Positions 1-8,920 are shown, counted from the first letter of the stretch. The stretch is DNA of 64,000 nt from Agrobacterium vitis (GCF_013337045.2 NZ_CP118259.1:1798001-1862000), one strand, 5' to 3'. Numbers and translations are program-made. Notes: generated from the sequence alone by a model not told the origin.

Positions 1-349
1 AGCCATCGGCGACGGCCTTCACATGGTCCAGCAGACTTTTCTGCGCCAAGAACACCGCCGTGACGGCAATTTCCAGCAGCATCCCGAGAAATCCAAGTGC
101 CGCAAACAGGCGATGCAGCCCATATCCGACGCCAAGGCTTGCCAGCAGCAGAAGCACAATCGCCACAACGCCACCCGCCTTGCGTAGCGGATCGGCCAGA
201 ACAGGCCGGTTCAGCAGCCATTCGAATGCGGCAATGCATTTGCCGAACAGCACGACCGGATGCGGCAGGCGCGCCCATAACCAGGGCGGATCGCCAACCA
301 CGCGGTCAAGCACCAGCGCCAACAACAGGATAAGCAGATTTGCCTCCAT
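1..349 (-). CDS. cobD: Adenosylcobinamide-phosphate synthase CobD/CbiB, N-terminal part (runs off the window)
   Basis: Partial gene: the start codon is at 347-349 and the reading frame stays open to base 1, giving about 116 residues. The protein opens with a hydrophobic segment (MEANLLILLLALVLDR), followed by GDPPWLW and LPHPVVLFGK, which fit the N-terminus of the CobD/CbiB integral membrane family, and later a second long hydrophobic stretch and DHVKAVADG. In the family this enzyme joins an aminopropanol (phosphate) arm to cobyric acid, giving (adenosyl)cobinamide (phosphate). The ATG overlaps the cobC stop as TGATG, which suggests translational coupling. The C-terminal two thirds lie outside the window. 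Confidence 0.9.
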   Translation of the reverse strand, partial: MEANLLILLLALVLDRVVGDPPWLWARLPHPVVLFGKCIAAFEWLLNRPVLADPLRKAGGVVAIVLLLLASLGVGYGLHRLFAALGFLGMLLEIAVTAVFLAQKSLLDHVKAVADG

Positions 350-1362
350 CATGAGCGAAAAGCCTGCAAGGCGGCCAGAAGCCGCGCATCGGCGTCTTCG
401 TCGGGCGTCAGACCGATCCGCAGCCAGCCCGGCGCATACTCAAAAATCCGGGTCAGGATATGCACGCGCGCCAGATGAGCATGCAAATTGGCCGCATCCG
501 TGTGCTCCACAAGCGCAAACAGCGGCGTGCTACCGATAACCGTCAGACCTGACTGCGCCAAAACCGCATCAAGTGCTGCCTTACGGGCAACAATCTGAGT
601 GCGAAGCGCATGGTGATCGGCACTGAACAGTTGGGTTGCCACCGACAAAGCTGGGCCGGATACCGCCCAGGGACCAAGCCAACAGGCAAAGCGGTCCAAC
701 ATCACCTGATCGGCAATCACAAAGCCCAGCCTCAAGCCAGCCAGACCGAAGAATTTGCCGAAAGAGCGAAACAAGACCAGATTGGCGTGCTCAGCCACAA
801 GCGGCGCAAGAGACTGCTCCGGCTGCGCATCGGCAAAGGCTTCGTCCACCAGCAAAAGACCGCCATCAACCGCCATGCGCTGCGCAACGGCGACCAATTC
901 AGCTCGTCCAATCTGACGCCCGGTGGGATTGTTGGGGTTAACCACCACCGCCAATCCATGGGCGGATGTCATTGCCTCAAGACTGTCCACCGCATCGACA
1001 GAGATACCGGCCAGCGTGAGGCTGCGGGCATATTCCCCATAGGTGGGGCTGAGAATGGCGGCGCGCCTGCCTGCATCCATCAACTTCGGCAAAAGCTGGA
1101 TGACTGATTGCGTGCCGGGAACCGGTAGCGGCAGAACGGTGCCGCTGCGATAAAAATCCCGCGCCGCGAGACGGGCGGTGTCCTCGCGTTCGCGGTCCGG
1201 CAGACGGTGCCAGGCGCGGGCATCGATGGCGGGCAGATCCGGTGGACAGGGATTGATCCCGGTGGACAAGTCCAGCCAGTCTTCAACGCTCCCGCCATAA
1301 AGACGCGCTGCTGCCGCAAGGCCGCCGCCATGGGCAATGGTTTGGCCGGGCTGTACTGTCAT
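349..1362 (-). CDS. cobC: Threonine-phosphate decarboxylase CobC (PLP enzyme)
   Basis: A 337-residue fold-type I PLP enzyme of the CobC/CobD(Salmonella) family, which makes (R)-1-amino-2-propanol phosphate from threonine phosphate for the nucleotide-loop arm of B12. Visible family marks are the N-terminal HGG, LSTGINP, VVNPNNPTGR, LLVDEAFAD, and SFGKFFGLAGLRLGF around residue 204, whose Lys should carry PLP. The frame is open further upstream to 1695, but that extension lies inside cobB. The ATG at 1362 overlaps the cobB stop as ATGA, sits just before the conserved HGG region and gives the usual family length, so I chose it. It is followed directly by cobD, whose product uses the aminopropanol phosphate. 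Confidence 0.93.
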   Translation of the reverse strand: MTVQPGQTIAHGGGLAAAARLYGGSVEDWLDLSTGINPCPPDLPAIDARAWHRLPDREREDTARLAARDFYRSGTVLPLPVPGTQSVIQLLPKLMDAGRRAAILSPTYGEYARSLTLAGISVDAVDSLEAMTSAHGLAVVVNPNNPTGRQIGRAELVAVAQRMAVDGGLLLVDEAFADAQPEQSLAPLVAEHANLVLFRSFGKFFGLAGLRLGFVIADQVMLDRFACWLGPWAVSGPALSVATQLFSADHHALRTQIVARKAALDAVLAQSGLTVIGSTPLFALVEHTDAANLHAHLARVHILTRIFEYAPGWLRIGLTPDEDADARLLAALQAFRS

Positions 1363-2669
1363 GCCCGGCTCTCGCCCGCACGGTCGATCAGATGCATATA
1401 GGAGCCAGCTACATTGGCGCGTCGCAATCCGACCTGCCCCAGGGAGACGCCCAGGGCATCCTCGGCGGCAAACAGCCGGTCTCCCTCGCCTTCCTCGATC
1501 ACGGTCGAATAATGAAACTCGTGGCCGGTCATGGCATGGGCAAAGAAATCTCCTGCCAATGGCCGCAAAAGCCGGTAGCCCAGATGGCGCTTTCGCGTGG
1601 CAAAGCTGGTTTTCAGCGGTAAAAGCCCCAGCATCGCATGGTCGGTTCCATCCGCGTCGGTCAACCCCTCGCCCAGCACCATATAGCCACCGCATTCCCC
1701 GTAAATCTTCACCGGCCCTGCCGCTGCTTTTTGCATAGCCGCCCGGAACCGTTGGGCATTGGCGATCCGCCCAGCATGAAGTTCGGGATAACCGCCGGGC
1801 AGATAGATCGCATCGGCATCATCTGCCGGGGCCTCATCCTGCAAGGGCGAAAAGAAGCTGATCTGCGCGCCCCGTCGCCGCCAGCCCAGCAGCATATGCT
1901 CATAGCAAAAGGCAAAAGCCTCATCTCGCGCCACGGCGATATGGCGACCAAGCGGCGCAAGCCGGGCAATATTGGCATCCGAGACCGGATCAGGGCTGCG
2001 AACCGCAGCCCGAATGATAGCGTCGAGATCACAGCCTTTTGCCACCACCTGCGCGGCATGGCTGATAAAGCCTTCAAGATCGGTCTGCTCCGCCGCCTGC
2101 ACCAGTCCCAGATGCCGCTCCGGCAGGGCAAGCCCCGTATCGGTGCGGATCACGCCCAGCACCGGCATGCGGATTGTCTCCAGGGCCTGGCGCAGCATCG
2201 CCTCATGCCGGTCGCTGGCGACCCGGTTGACGATAACACCGACCATCAGCAGACCGGGCCTGAAATCGGCAAAGCCCTTTACCAAGGCAGCGACGGAATG
2301 CGAGGTGCGGGCACAATCAACCACCAGCACCACCGACAGACCCAGCATCAGGGCAAGATCCGCCGCCGAGCCGGTGCCATCCGCTGCCCCGTCGTAAAGC
2401 CCCATCATTGCCTCGACCACCAGGGTCCGGCCACCCTGACGGTGCAGGGCGGCATTGGCGGCGATCAGTTCCGGTCGCATCGCCCAGGGGTCGAAATTCA
2501 GGCAGGTCTCACCGCTTGCCGCCGCATGAAAGGCCGGATCGATATAATCCGGCCCGGCTTTGCCCGGTGCCAGCTTATGCCCGGCCTCGCTCAAGGCGCG
2601 CAACAGGCCCAGCGTGACGGTGGTCTTGCCTGACCCGGAGGCCGGCGCGGCAATCAAAAGGCCACTCAT
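1359..2669 (-). CDS. cobB: Cobyrinic/hydrogenobyrinic acid a,c-diamide synthase CobB
   Basis: A 436-residue glutamine-dependent amidotransferase. An N-terminal ATPase domain of the dethiobiotin-synthetase/MinD type carries the P-loop PASGSGKT (residues 9-16). A C-terminal class I glutamine amidotransferase domain carries YGECGGY near residue 326, with the nucleophilic Cys. It amidates the a and c side chains of (hydrogeno)cobyrinic acid, which in the aerobic route precedes cobalt insertion by CobNST. Length is normal for the family. It overlaps cobA upstream (4 bases) and cobC downstream (4 bases), so cobA-B-C-D is one tightly coupled operon. Confidence 0.94.
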   Translation of the reverse strand: MSGLLIAAPASGSGKTTVTLGLLRALSEAGHKLAPGKAGPDYIDPAFHAAASGETCLNFDPWAMRPELIAANAALHRQGGRTLVVEAMMGLYDGAADGTGSAADLALMLGLSVVLVVDCARTSHSVAALVKGFADFRPGLLMVGVIVNRVASDRHEAMLRQALETIRMPVLGVIRTDTGLALPERHLGLVQAAEQTDLEGFISHAAQVVAKGCDLDAIIRAAVRSPDPVSDANIARLAPLGRHIAVARDEAFAFCYEHMLLGWRRRGAQISFFSPLQDEAPADDADAIYLPGGYPELHAGRIANAQRFRAAMQKAAAGPVKIYGECGGYMVLGEGLTDADGTDHAMLGLLPLKTSFATRKRHLGYRLLRPLAGDFFAHAMTGHEFHYSTVIEEGEGDRLFAAEDALGVSLGQVGLRRANVAGSYMHLIDRAGESRA

Positions 2670-3508
2670 GCCGTGTCCTTCAGGCTTCGATTGGCAAAGG
2701 GGGCCGGTTGCAGGGGGCGGCCCGACAAGGCACCCAGCCAGTCCAGCGAGGGGCGAAGCCGTACCACGTCGCCCAGCACCACAATGGCGGGTGGCTGGAT
2801 GCCTGCGGCCTGCATTGCGGCATCGGCCTCACCCAGCGTGGTTTCCAGCACCCGTTGCCGGTCCGTTGCAGCATCGCAGACGAAGGCCAGCGGTTCTTCA
2901 GGCTGGCGGCCTGCCGCCATCAATTGCGCGGCGATATGGCCCATATGCTTCATCGCCATATACATGACAATCACCCGCGAGCCCTTGGCGACCGCCTTCC
3001 AGTCAATGCCATCAGGCATGGCCCCAGACGAATCATGGCCAGTCAGGAAGGTGACAGCATGGTTGACCTCGCGGTGAGTGACGGGAATGCCCGCATAGGC
3101 CAGCCCGCCGATACCCGCCGTAATGCCGGGTACGATGCGAAACGGCACGCCATGCTCGACCAGGGTCAACGCTTCCTCACCGCCGCGCCCGAACACGAAA
3201 GGGTCTCCGCCTTTCAGCCGCAGCACCCGCTTGCCGGATTTGGCCAGTTCCACCAATCGCAGGGAAATATCGCGCTGCCGGGCCGAGGGCTTTCCGCCAC
3301 GCTTACCCGCATATTCCAGCACCGCACCCGGATTGGCGTAAGCAAGGCAAGCCTCATCCACCAGCGCGTCATGAACAATCACATCAGCCATGGACAGGCC
3401 ACGCACCGCCAAAAGCGTCAACAGACCTGGATCACCCGGCCCTGCCCCCGCCAGCCAGACATGGCCCGGCTGCAACGGTGGCAAAGGCTTGAAAACATCT
3501 TGCATCAT
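2666..3508 (-). CDS. cobA: Uroporphyrinogen-III C-methyltransferase CobA (SUMT)
   Basis: Makes precorrin-2 from uroporphyrinogen III by SAM-dependent methylation at C2 and C7, the branch into corrinoids (and siroheme). Class III methyltransferase marks: GAGPGDPGLLT near the N-terminus, the long VRLKGGDPFVFGRGGEE motif, PGITAG and the C-terminal VVLGDVV. The frame is open from a TTG at 3538, but that codon lies inside the dispersed palindromic repeat at 3523-3566, so I prefer the ATG ATG pair at 3508/3505 (280 or 279 residues). No strong ribosome-binding site is visible for either. First gene of the leftward cobABCD unit; divergent from cbiD. Confidence 0.92.
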   Translation of the reverse strand: MMQDVFKPLPPLQPGHVWLAGAGPGDPGLLTLLAVRGLSMADVIVHDALVDEACLAYANPGAVLEYAGKRGGKPSARQRDISLRLVELAKSGKRVLRLKGGDPFVFGRGGEEALTLVEHGVPFRIVPGITAGIGGLAYAGIPVTHREVNHAVTFLTGHDSSGAMPDGIDWKAVAKGSRVIVMYMAMKHMGHIAAQLMAAGRQPEEPLAFVCDAATDRQRVLETTLGEADAAMQAAGIQPPAIVVLGDVVRLRPSLDWLGALSGRPLQPAPFANRSLKDTA

Positions 3509-3522
3509 GGTCAGAAGATCTA

Positions 3523-3566
3523 CTGCATAATTCTGCAAACCGAAATCGGTTGGCAGGGAAAATTAT
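3523..3566. repeat. Dispersed palindromic repeat, family D copy 1
   Basis: Imperfect palindrome in the cobA/cbiD divergent intergenic region: CTGCATAATTCTGC, then AAACCGA aa TCGGTT, then AAAATTAT. The same scheme (CTGCATAATT, a central palindrome ending near TTGGCAG or AATTATGCAG) recurs at about 6.2, 7.05, 16.4 and 28.1 kb. It resembles the short intergenic palindromes common in rhizobial genomes. Function unknown. Confidence 0.6.
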
Positions 3567-3650
3567 ACCGCCATGAAGATGATTTGTCCGAATGAGCGGC
3601 AAAGGACGCCCCCATCTTTCCCCCGCCGCAAGCCTTGCCTATAAAGAGCC

Positions 3651-4778
3651 ATGACCGAAGCCGCGCCGCCCACCGAAACACCCAATGCCGCCGCTTCGCG
3701 CAAGCCGAATGGACCGCTGCGCAAGGGCTGGACCACGGGCGCCTGCGCGACAGCCGCGACCAAGGCAGCACTGACGGCGCTTTTGACCGGTGAATTTCCC
3801 GATCCAGTGTCGATCCGCCTGCCGGGCGGGCAGGAACCGGCCTTTGCGCTCGCCTATGAACAGATCGCGGGTGGCCAAGCCTCAGCGGGTATCATCAAGG
3901 ACGCGGGCGACGACCCTGATGTGACCCATGGCGCAACCGTGATCGCCACTATACGGCGTCTCACTGCTGGTTCTGGCATCCGCTTCGTGGCAGGCGACGG
4001 CGTCGGCACGGTGACGCGGCCCGGCCTGCCGCTGGCCATTGGCGAGCCGGCCATCAACCCTGTCCCGCGCACAATGATGGCGGCCGAGGTGGAGGCGCTG
4101 GCCAAACAGCATGGTGTGGCGCCCGATGTGGAAATAACCATTTCCATTCCCGGTGGTCAGGCACTGGCGGAAAAGACATGGAACCCGCGCCTGGGCATTA
4201 TCGGCGGGCTTTCGGTGCTTGGGACGACCGGCATCGTCAATCCATTTTCCTGTGCGGCCTGGATTCACTCCATCCATCGCGGCATCGATGTGGCACGCGC
4301 CATGGGACTTCCGCATGTACTGGGTGCCACTGGCTCAACATCAGAGCGCACCGCGCAGCAGCTTTACGGCCTGCCGCAGGAAGCGCTGCTGGACATGGGT
4401 GATTTTGCCGGTGGTCTGCTCAAATATCTACGCCAGCACCCCGTGTCCCGGCTGACAATTGCGGGTGGATTTGCCAAGTTGAGCAAGCTGGCGCAAGGCG
4501 CGCTGGATCTGCATTCCGCCCGCAGCCAGATCGACAATTCCTTCATGGAAACATTGATGTCCGATCATCCTCTCTCGCAAGACATCAAGGAAAAGATCAG
4601 GTCTGCCAACACCGCCCTGGAAATCCTCGACATCACCCGGCAAAACAATCTGGACATGGCAACACCGATTGCGCAAAGGGCAAGACAGACAGCTCTTTCG
4701 GTCCTGCGCGGTGCCGATATCGCCGTCGATGTGATCGTCACCGACCGAGCGGGAGCGATCCTTGCCATCGCTTCCTGA
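3651..4778 (+). CDS. cbiD: Cobalt-precorrin-5B C1-methyltransferase CbiD
   Basis: A 375-residue CbiD-family protein, with GWTTGACATAATKAAL near residue 26, IIKDAGDDPDVTHG, and LGTTGIVNPFSCAAW. CbiD carries out C1 methylation in the anaerobic B12 route; the aerobic route uses the unrelated CobF, which is not present in this window. Here CbiD therefore probably supplies the C1 methylation step. It is transcribed divergently from cobA and overlaps cobK by 17 bases, so cbiD-cobK form a two-gene unit catalysing neighbouring steps. Confidence 0.93.
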   Translation: MTEAAPPTETPNAAASRKPNGPLRKGWTTGACATAATKAALTALLTGEFPDPVSIRLPGGQEPAFALAYEQIAGGQASAGIIKDAGDDPDVTHGATVIATIRRLTAGSGIRFVAGDGVGTVTRPGLPLAIGEPAINPVPRTMMAAEVEALAKQHGVAPDVEITISIPGGQALAEKTWNPRLGIIGGLSVLGTTGIVNPFSCAAWIHSIHRGIDVARAMGLPHVLGATGSTSERTAQQLYGLPQEALLDMGDFAGGLLKYLRQHPVSRLTIAGGFAKLSKLAQGALDLHSARSQIDNSFMETLMSDHPLSQDIKEKIRSANTALEILDITRQNNLDMATPIAQRARQTALSVLRGADIAVDVIVTDRAGAILAIAS

Positions 4779-5451
4779 ACGCATCCTCATTCTCGGCGGC
4801 ACAGCAGAGGCGGCAAAGCTTGCCGCAGAACTGGTGGAGCGAGGCGAGGCTTTCGTCATTACCGCACTTGCCGGACGCACCGAATATCCGGCCAGTCTGG
4901 CCGGAGACGTCCGCATTGGTGGTTTCGGCGGTATCGATGGGCTGGCGGCCTATCTGAGGGGCGAAGGCATTACCAGGGTGATCGACGCCACACATCCCTT
5001 TGCCCGGCAAATATCCGCCAATGCCATCGAAGCCTGCCGGAAAGCAGAGGTACCGCTGACCGTGCATCTGCGACCGCAATGGCTGCAACAAGCCGATGAC
5101 CGCTGGATCATGGTCGAGACGTTGGAAGCGGCGGCCCAGACGTTGCCGGAAGGAGCCAGGGTCTTCCTGGCGCTGGGGCGGCAATATATCGACCTATTTG
5201 CACGGCGAACGGATTGCCACTTCGTGATCCGCATGGTGGATGCGCCTTCTACACCGCTGCCCTTTACCCATGCCGACCTCATTCTCGGCAAAGCGGCGGC
5301 GGATTGGGAAGCGGAAAAAGCCCTGCTGCAAAGCCATGCCATCACCCATCTCGTGACCCGCAATTCAGGCGGCGAGGCAAGCTATGGCAAGATTATCGCG
5401 GCGCGAAAATTGGGATTGCCCGTGGTGATGATCGCCCGTCCGGCGACTTGA
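4762..5451 (+). CDS. cobK: Precorrin-6A reductase CobK
   Basis: 229 residues. NAD(P)H-binding motif ILILGGTAEAAKLA near the N-terminus, then IDATHPFARQISANA and VTRNSGGEASYGKI, all typical of CobK/CbiJ. It reduces the macrocycle of precorrin-6A to 6B, directly after the C1 methylation step of the upstream CbiD. The start is a TTG at 4762, inside the end of cbiD, which gives a protein beginning a few residues before the nucleotide-binding strand as expected for this family. No in-frame ATG lies close enough to be an alternative. Confidence 0.92.
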   Translation: MPSLPERILILGGTAEAAKLAAELVERGEAFVITALAGRTEYPASLAGDVRIGGFGGIDGLAAYLRGEGITRVIDATHPFARQISANAIEACRKAEVPLTVHLRPQWLQQADDRWIMVETLEAAAQTLPEGARVFLALGRQYIDLFARRTDCHFVIRMVDAPSTPLPFTHADLILGKAAADWEAEKALLQSHAITHLVTRNSGGEASYGKIIAARKLGLPVVMIARPAT

Positions 5452-5513
5452 CGACAGATTGAGATATCAACTTGATTTACTTTGGATTTTTCGCCCAGGT
5501 AAAGGCGATATCC

Positions 5514-6071
5514 TCAGATCTTCTGAACTGACGACCGAATGGCCGTAACCTTAGGCTTCCCACCCATGCGTCCGGTGAGCGGCATGCAATTGGCCTTGCC
5601 CGAATAGGGCCAATATTCGAGCTTGCAACCATAGGGGCCGCCGACATTTTCCTCAATGACCGCAATACCATTTGCTGCCAGAAACTGCCGTGCGAAATCG
5701 AAATTGCGCGCTCCCACATTATAGAAGGAATTGCCGGGACTGGCGCCACCAAAAATCTTTGCCTCCAACCGCCAGACATTTGCGCCACGCGCCAGCAATC
5801 CGTCAACAAGAAGCTCCATCAACTGGCAGCCATACCGCGCCGCCTCGCTCTTGCTCATGCCCTTGGCAACCGGACCCGGTAATACGAAATGATTCATACC
5901 GCCGAGGCCCAGCACAGGATCGCGAATACAGGCCGCGACGCAGGAACCAAGCACCGTTGTCATCACCGTACCGGGATCGTCGCTGACGGCAAATTGTCCC
6001 TGCGAAATGGTCACCCGGCCCTTGGGCAGATCCATTCGTGAAGCCACTGGAGCATTCCAAACGAAAGACAT
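5514..6071 (-). CDS. cheD: Chemoreceptor glutamine deamidase CheD
   Basis: 185 residues. The core VLGSCVAACIRDP with the catalytic Cys, and GGMNHFVLPG with the catalytic His, identify CheD, which deamidates or demethylates glutamines in methyl-accepting chemotaxis proteins. Later motifs ARGANVWRLEAKIFGG and GPYGCKLEYWPYSG also fit. The start at 6071 has a GGATTGA stretch just upstream; the ATG of MDLPKG 12 codons later is an alternative. Oddity: no other chemotaxis genes are near, whereas rhizobial cheD is usually inside the che operon, so this may be an orphan or second copy. Convergent with cobK. Confidence 0.9.
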   Translation of the reverse strand: MSFVWNAPVASRMDLPKGRVTISQGQFAVSDDPGTVMTTVLGSCVAACIRDPVLGLGGMNHFVLPGPVAKGMSKSEAARYGCQLMELLVDGLLARGANVWRLEAKIFGGASPGNSFYNVGARNFDFARQFLAANGIAVIEENVGGPYGCKLEYWPYSGKANCMPLTGRMGGKPKVTAIRSSVQKI

Positions 6072-6188
6072 TCAATCCGACCCCTAACATTACATTCTAA
6101 TGAAAGCATAGATTGAGACTAAAACCTATTGATCATTTCTGTCCGCACGCCGCGCCACAGCGCCCGCGTTTTGGAAAACCGCACAAGG

Positions 6189-6255
6189 AACGCTGTAACA
6201 CTTTATATTTTCTGCATAATTCTCTCGTTAAACGACAACCTGTTTAAGAAATCCT
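6189..6255. repeat. Dispersed palindromic repeat, family D copy 2
   Basis: Contains CGCTGTAACACTTTATATTT, TCTGCATAATTCTCTC and the pair GTTAAAC / GTTTAAG. The left part (GTAACACTTTATAT, CTGCATAAT) closely matches the copies at 7.0 and 28.1 kb. The right palindromic arm is degenerate. Confidence 0.6.
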
Positions 6256-6456
6256 GCCTCTGGCTTTGGATAAGAAATTACACCAGACATCATCTCAACA
6301 TGCTCACTCATCGGACACAACGCAGACACCACCCAATTTAATGGTGCCAACTCCCCGATGAGGCGGGCATTCTGGCTTCCTGGCTAATAAACCATGAATA
6401 TATTGATTTATTGTCTACTCTTCATCGGTTAACACATGGGGCGGTGCGAAATAGAG

Positions 6457-6505
6457 CGTTTCCAGGAAAAGTGGATTCCACTTTTCCCTGACAAACTCTG
6501 GGAAA
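6457..6505. repeat. Dispersed intergenic repeat, family C copy 1
   Basis: Contains TTTCCAGGAAAAGTGG, ATTCCACTTTTCCC and CCTGACAAACTCTGGGAAA. AAAAGTGGA / TTCCACTTTT forms a perfect hairpin. Matches the right-hand part of the more complete copy at 49934-50032. It lies just 3' of the GNAT gene. Confidence 0.65.
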
Positions 6506-6511
6506 CATGCG

Positions 6512-6934
6512 TCACAGTGCTTTTGTAAAGCGTATCCCCGTATTTTCGTAGCCCAGGCGATGATAAAGCCGATGAGCAGGGAGACGATGGTTGCTGGGAT
6601 TTATTGTCACCCGATCTGCACCTCTTTCGCGAAGCCATTGCTCTGCGTGGGCGACAAGTGAAACCGCGATTCCTTGTCCTCGAAAATCAGGCGAGACAAC
6701 CAGGGCGATGATGGCACCACCAAGACCGCTGCGGTAAAAGGATGGCGAAACAGAAACGCCGATCATTCCGGCAACCACAGTTTGTTCGACTGAAACAAAC
6801 GCAGCGTAATCATCGCGGCCTGCGATGACCTCCATCCGCATTGCAATATCTTCAACCAAACTGGGATAGCCGAGTTCGGTGATGAGATTTGCCAGCATCG
6901 GAAAGTCCGATCTCATCGCAGGTCTTATGTCCAT
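6512..6934 (-). CDS. GNAT family N-acetyltransferase
   Basis: 140 residues with the GNAT fold pattern: N-terminal DIRPAMRSDFPMLANLI, a central strand LGGAIIALVVSPDFRG, acetyl-CoA loop VSPDFRGQGIAVSLVAHAEQWL (Q/RGxGxA type), and the C-terminal AHRLYHRLGYENTG. Substrate cannot be told from sequence. It stands alone between two repeat-bearing intergenic regions. The start at 6934 has a GGAAAG stretch about 5 bases upstream. Confidence 0.88.
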   Translation of the reverse strand: MDIRPAMRSDFPMLANLITELGYPSLVEDIAMRMEVIAGRDDYAAFVSVEQTVVAGMIGVSVSPSFYRSGLGGAIIALVVSPDFRGQGIAVSLVAHAEQWLRERGADRVTINPSNHRLPAHRLYHRLGYENTGIRFTKAL

Positions 6935-7014
6935 CTGCTTTCCAAACCCTGTCTTTTGGGAGCAGCCACGGCGGACATCGCTACTCTGACAATGTTCTAC
7001 CGAATTATGCGCTA

Positions 7015-7093
7015 CAGCGCACGGCGCTGTAGCGCTTTATATTTGCTGCATAATTTTCTCCTTAAATCGATTCCGATTTAAGGAATTATGCAG
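7015..7093. repeat. Dispersed palindromic repeat, family D copy 3 (best preserved)
   Basis: Nested palindromes: GCGCTGTAGCGC, then CTGCATAATT (7046-7055) pairing with AATTATGCAG (7084-7093), enclosing CCTTAAATCG / CGATTTAAGG. It could form one long hairpin. It ends 5 bases from the stop codon of the nucleoside hydrolase, so it may also act at that mRNA's 3' end. Confidence 0.7.
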
Positions 7094-7098
7094 GAGAC

Positions 7099-8058
7099 TT
7101 ATGCTTCCTGGACCGAAACGATCGTATCATGGATCAGTTTCAGCACTGCTTCGGCCTCGATATCGGTGCAGATCGTCTGGCTTGGCAGGTCATCCCAATC
7201 ACTGGGACCAAACCCCATGCTGTCGGGCTTCTGGATGGTCTGGCCATCGGCAATGCCGCCGCAGACCACGCGGATCGAGCCGCTGCGGGTGGTGAACAGC
7301 TCCGGCGCCACCACATACACACAGGCGCAGCTGTCATGCACCACCATGCCATCAGGCACCCGGCTCTCATAGAATTTGATGTAGAATTGGGACAGATCGA
7401 ACAGCAATTGCGCCCGCATGCCCGCCGCGTCGCGGATGTCGGACAGCGCCTGGCGGGTCATCACGGTTTTCGTCGTTACATCAAGACCAACCACCACCAC
7501 CGGCCAGCCGGCGGTGAAGACAATATCGGCCGCTTCCGGGTCGCCGTGGATATTGGCCTCGGCGGCGGGCGTCACATTGCCGTTGATATCGAAGGCGCCG
7601 CCCATAATGACCACGTCCTTGACCAGAGAAACGATCTCAGGATCTTCCTTCAAGGCATTGGCAAGGTTGGTCATTCGACCAACGGCGACGATCCGCACCT
7701 CGCCTGGATTGGCGCGGATGGTCTCGACGATGAAGCGATGTGCCGGGCGCGGATCAAGCGGCACGTCCACGGCATCCGGCACGCCGATATTGCCAAGACC
7801 ATCATCGCCGTGAATGAATTTCGGCGGCTCATGGCTAACGCGATGCGGAATGAAGGTTTCGCCAGCACCCCTAGCAACAGGCGCCTCGATATTCCACTCC
7901 TGCTTGAGATAGAGCGCATTGCGGGTCGTGGTCTCGATCGTGGCATTGCCGAACACTGTGGTAATGCCCAGCAGATCGATATCCGCATGGTGATGCAGAA
8001 ACAGCAGTGCCATGGCATCGTCAACGCCGGGGTCCGTATCGAAAATCACCTTATGCAT
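7099..8058 (-). CDS. Inosine-uridine preferring nucleoside hydrolase family protein
   Basis: 319 residues. The N-terminal VIFDTDPGVDDAMALLFL is the calcium-binding signature of this family, and EANIHGDPEAADIVF and the later VVHDSCACVYV supply further family motifs. These enzymes hydrolyse the N-glycosidic bond of ribonucleosides in salvage; the exact base preference cannot be read here. The frame is open to 8235, but the ATG at 8058 sits directly before the conserved strand and is the only sensible start. It lies 70 bases downstream of cobM in the same direction and may be co-transcribed. A ribose-salvage link to B12 lower-ligand metabolism is only speculation. Confidence 0.92.
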   Translation of the reverse strand: MHKVIFDTDPGVDDAMALLFLHHHADIDLLGITTVFGNATIETTTRNALYLKQEWNIEAPVARGAGETFIPHRVSHEPPKFIHGDDGLGNIGVPDAVDVPLDPRPAHRFIVETIRANPGEVRIVAVGRMTNLANALKEDPEIVSLVKDVVIMGGAFDINGNVTPAAEANIHGDPEAADIVFTAGWPVVVVGLDVTTKTVMTRQALSDIRDAAGMRAQLLFDLSQFYIKFYESRVPDGMVVHDSCACVYVVAPELFTTRSGSIRVVCGGIADGQTIQKPDSMGFGPSDWDDLPSQTICTDIEAEAVLKLIHDTIVSVQEA

Positions 8059-8128
8059 CGCGCTGTCCTTTATATATCCTTTGACGGGACAATAGCGGCC
8101 TTGCGCCATCCCGCAACCACTGTTGCCG

Positions 8129-8920
8129 TCAGACGGCCTGGTTTTTCTTGGATACACCCTTCTTGCCCACATTGCGCAGCACATGGGAAAAATCAGAATT
8201 GTAGAGATCGCTGTCGCGGAAGGCGACATCGCCAAACACCTTGCCGACCATGACCAGCGCCGTTCGGGTAATCTTCGCCTTGCGCACCTCCTCCGCCATG
8301 TCCTTCAGCGTGGTGCGAATGAACAATTCATCCGGCCATGTGGCGCGGTAGGCAATCACCACCGGGCAATCCTCGCCATAGTAAGGCGTCAGGGTCTCGC
8401 GGATATGGTTGAGATTGCGGATCGACAGATGAATGGCCAGCGTGGCGCGGGATTTACCGAGGATTTCAAGCGTTTCGAATTCCGGCATCGACGACGCCTT
8501 CATCTCCGTGCGGGTAATGATGACCGTCTGGGCCACTTCCGGCAGGGTCAATTCGGTCTTCAACCTTGCAGCCGCCGCCGCAAAGGCGGGCACGCCCGGC
8601 ACCACGTCATAGGGAATATCCAGCGCGTCCAGCCTGCGCATCTGTTCGGCAATCGCCCCGTAGATGGCCGGATCGCCGGAATGGACCCGCGCCACATCCT
8701 GGCCCCGTGCATGGGCCGCCTGGATCTCGGTGATGATCTCATCCAGATGCATCGGCGCGGTATCCTTGACCAGGGCATCAGCAGGCGCGGCCTTGACGAT
8801 TTCCTCCGGCACCAGCGATCCCGCATAAAGGCAGACCGGGCAGCGCTCAATCAGCCTCAAGCCCCGCACGGTGATCAGGTCGGGTGCACCTGGACCGGCA
8901 CCGATGAAATAAACTGTCAT
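8129..8920 (-). CDS. cobM: Precorrin-4 C11-methyltransferase CobM
   Basis: 263 residues. Class III SAM methyltransferase: FIGAGPGAPDLITVRG at the N-terminus, VRVHSGDPAIYGA-type motif (VARVHSGDPAIYGAIAEQ), and VVPGVPAFAAAAA. It methylates C11 of precorrin-4. Its ATG directly follows the TAA stop of the small unknown gene upstream (TAAATG), so translation is probably coupled. Last corrin gene of the operon that starts at cbiX. Confidence 0.94.
   Translation of the reverse strand: MTVYFIGAGPGAPDLITVRGLRLIERCPVCLYAGSLVPEEIVKAAPADALVKDTAPMHLDEIITEIQAAHARGQDVARVHSGDPAIYGAIAEQMRRLDALDIPYDVVPGVPAFAAAAARLKTELTLPEVAQTVIITRTEMKASSMPEFETLEILGKSRATLAIHLSIRNLNHIRETLTPYYGEDCPVVIAYRATWPDELFIRTTLKDMAEEVRKAKITRTALVMVGKVFGDVAFRDSDLYNSDFSHVLRNVGKKGVSKKNQAV

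Larger units (their letters stand above)
6072..6511. other. Intergenic region with two repeat copies, no gene seen
   Basis: About 440 bases between cheD and the GNAT gene. It is AT-rich and holds a family D repeat (6189-6255) and a family C repeat (6457-6505). The open frame at 6129-6341 has no recognisable protein character and is not called. Confidence 0.6.
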
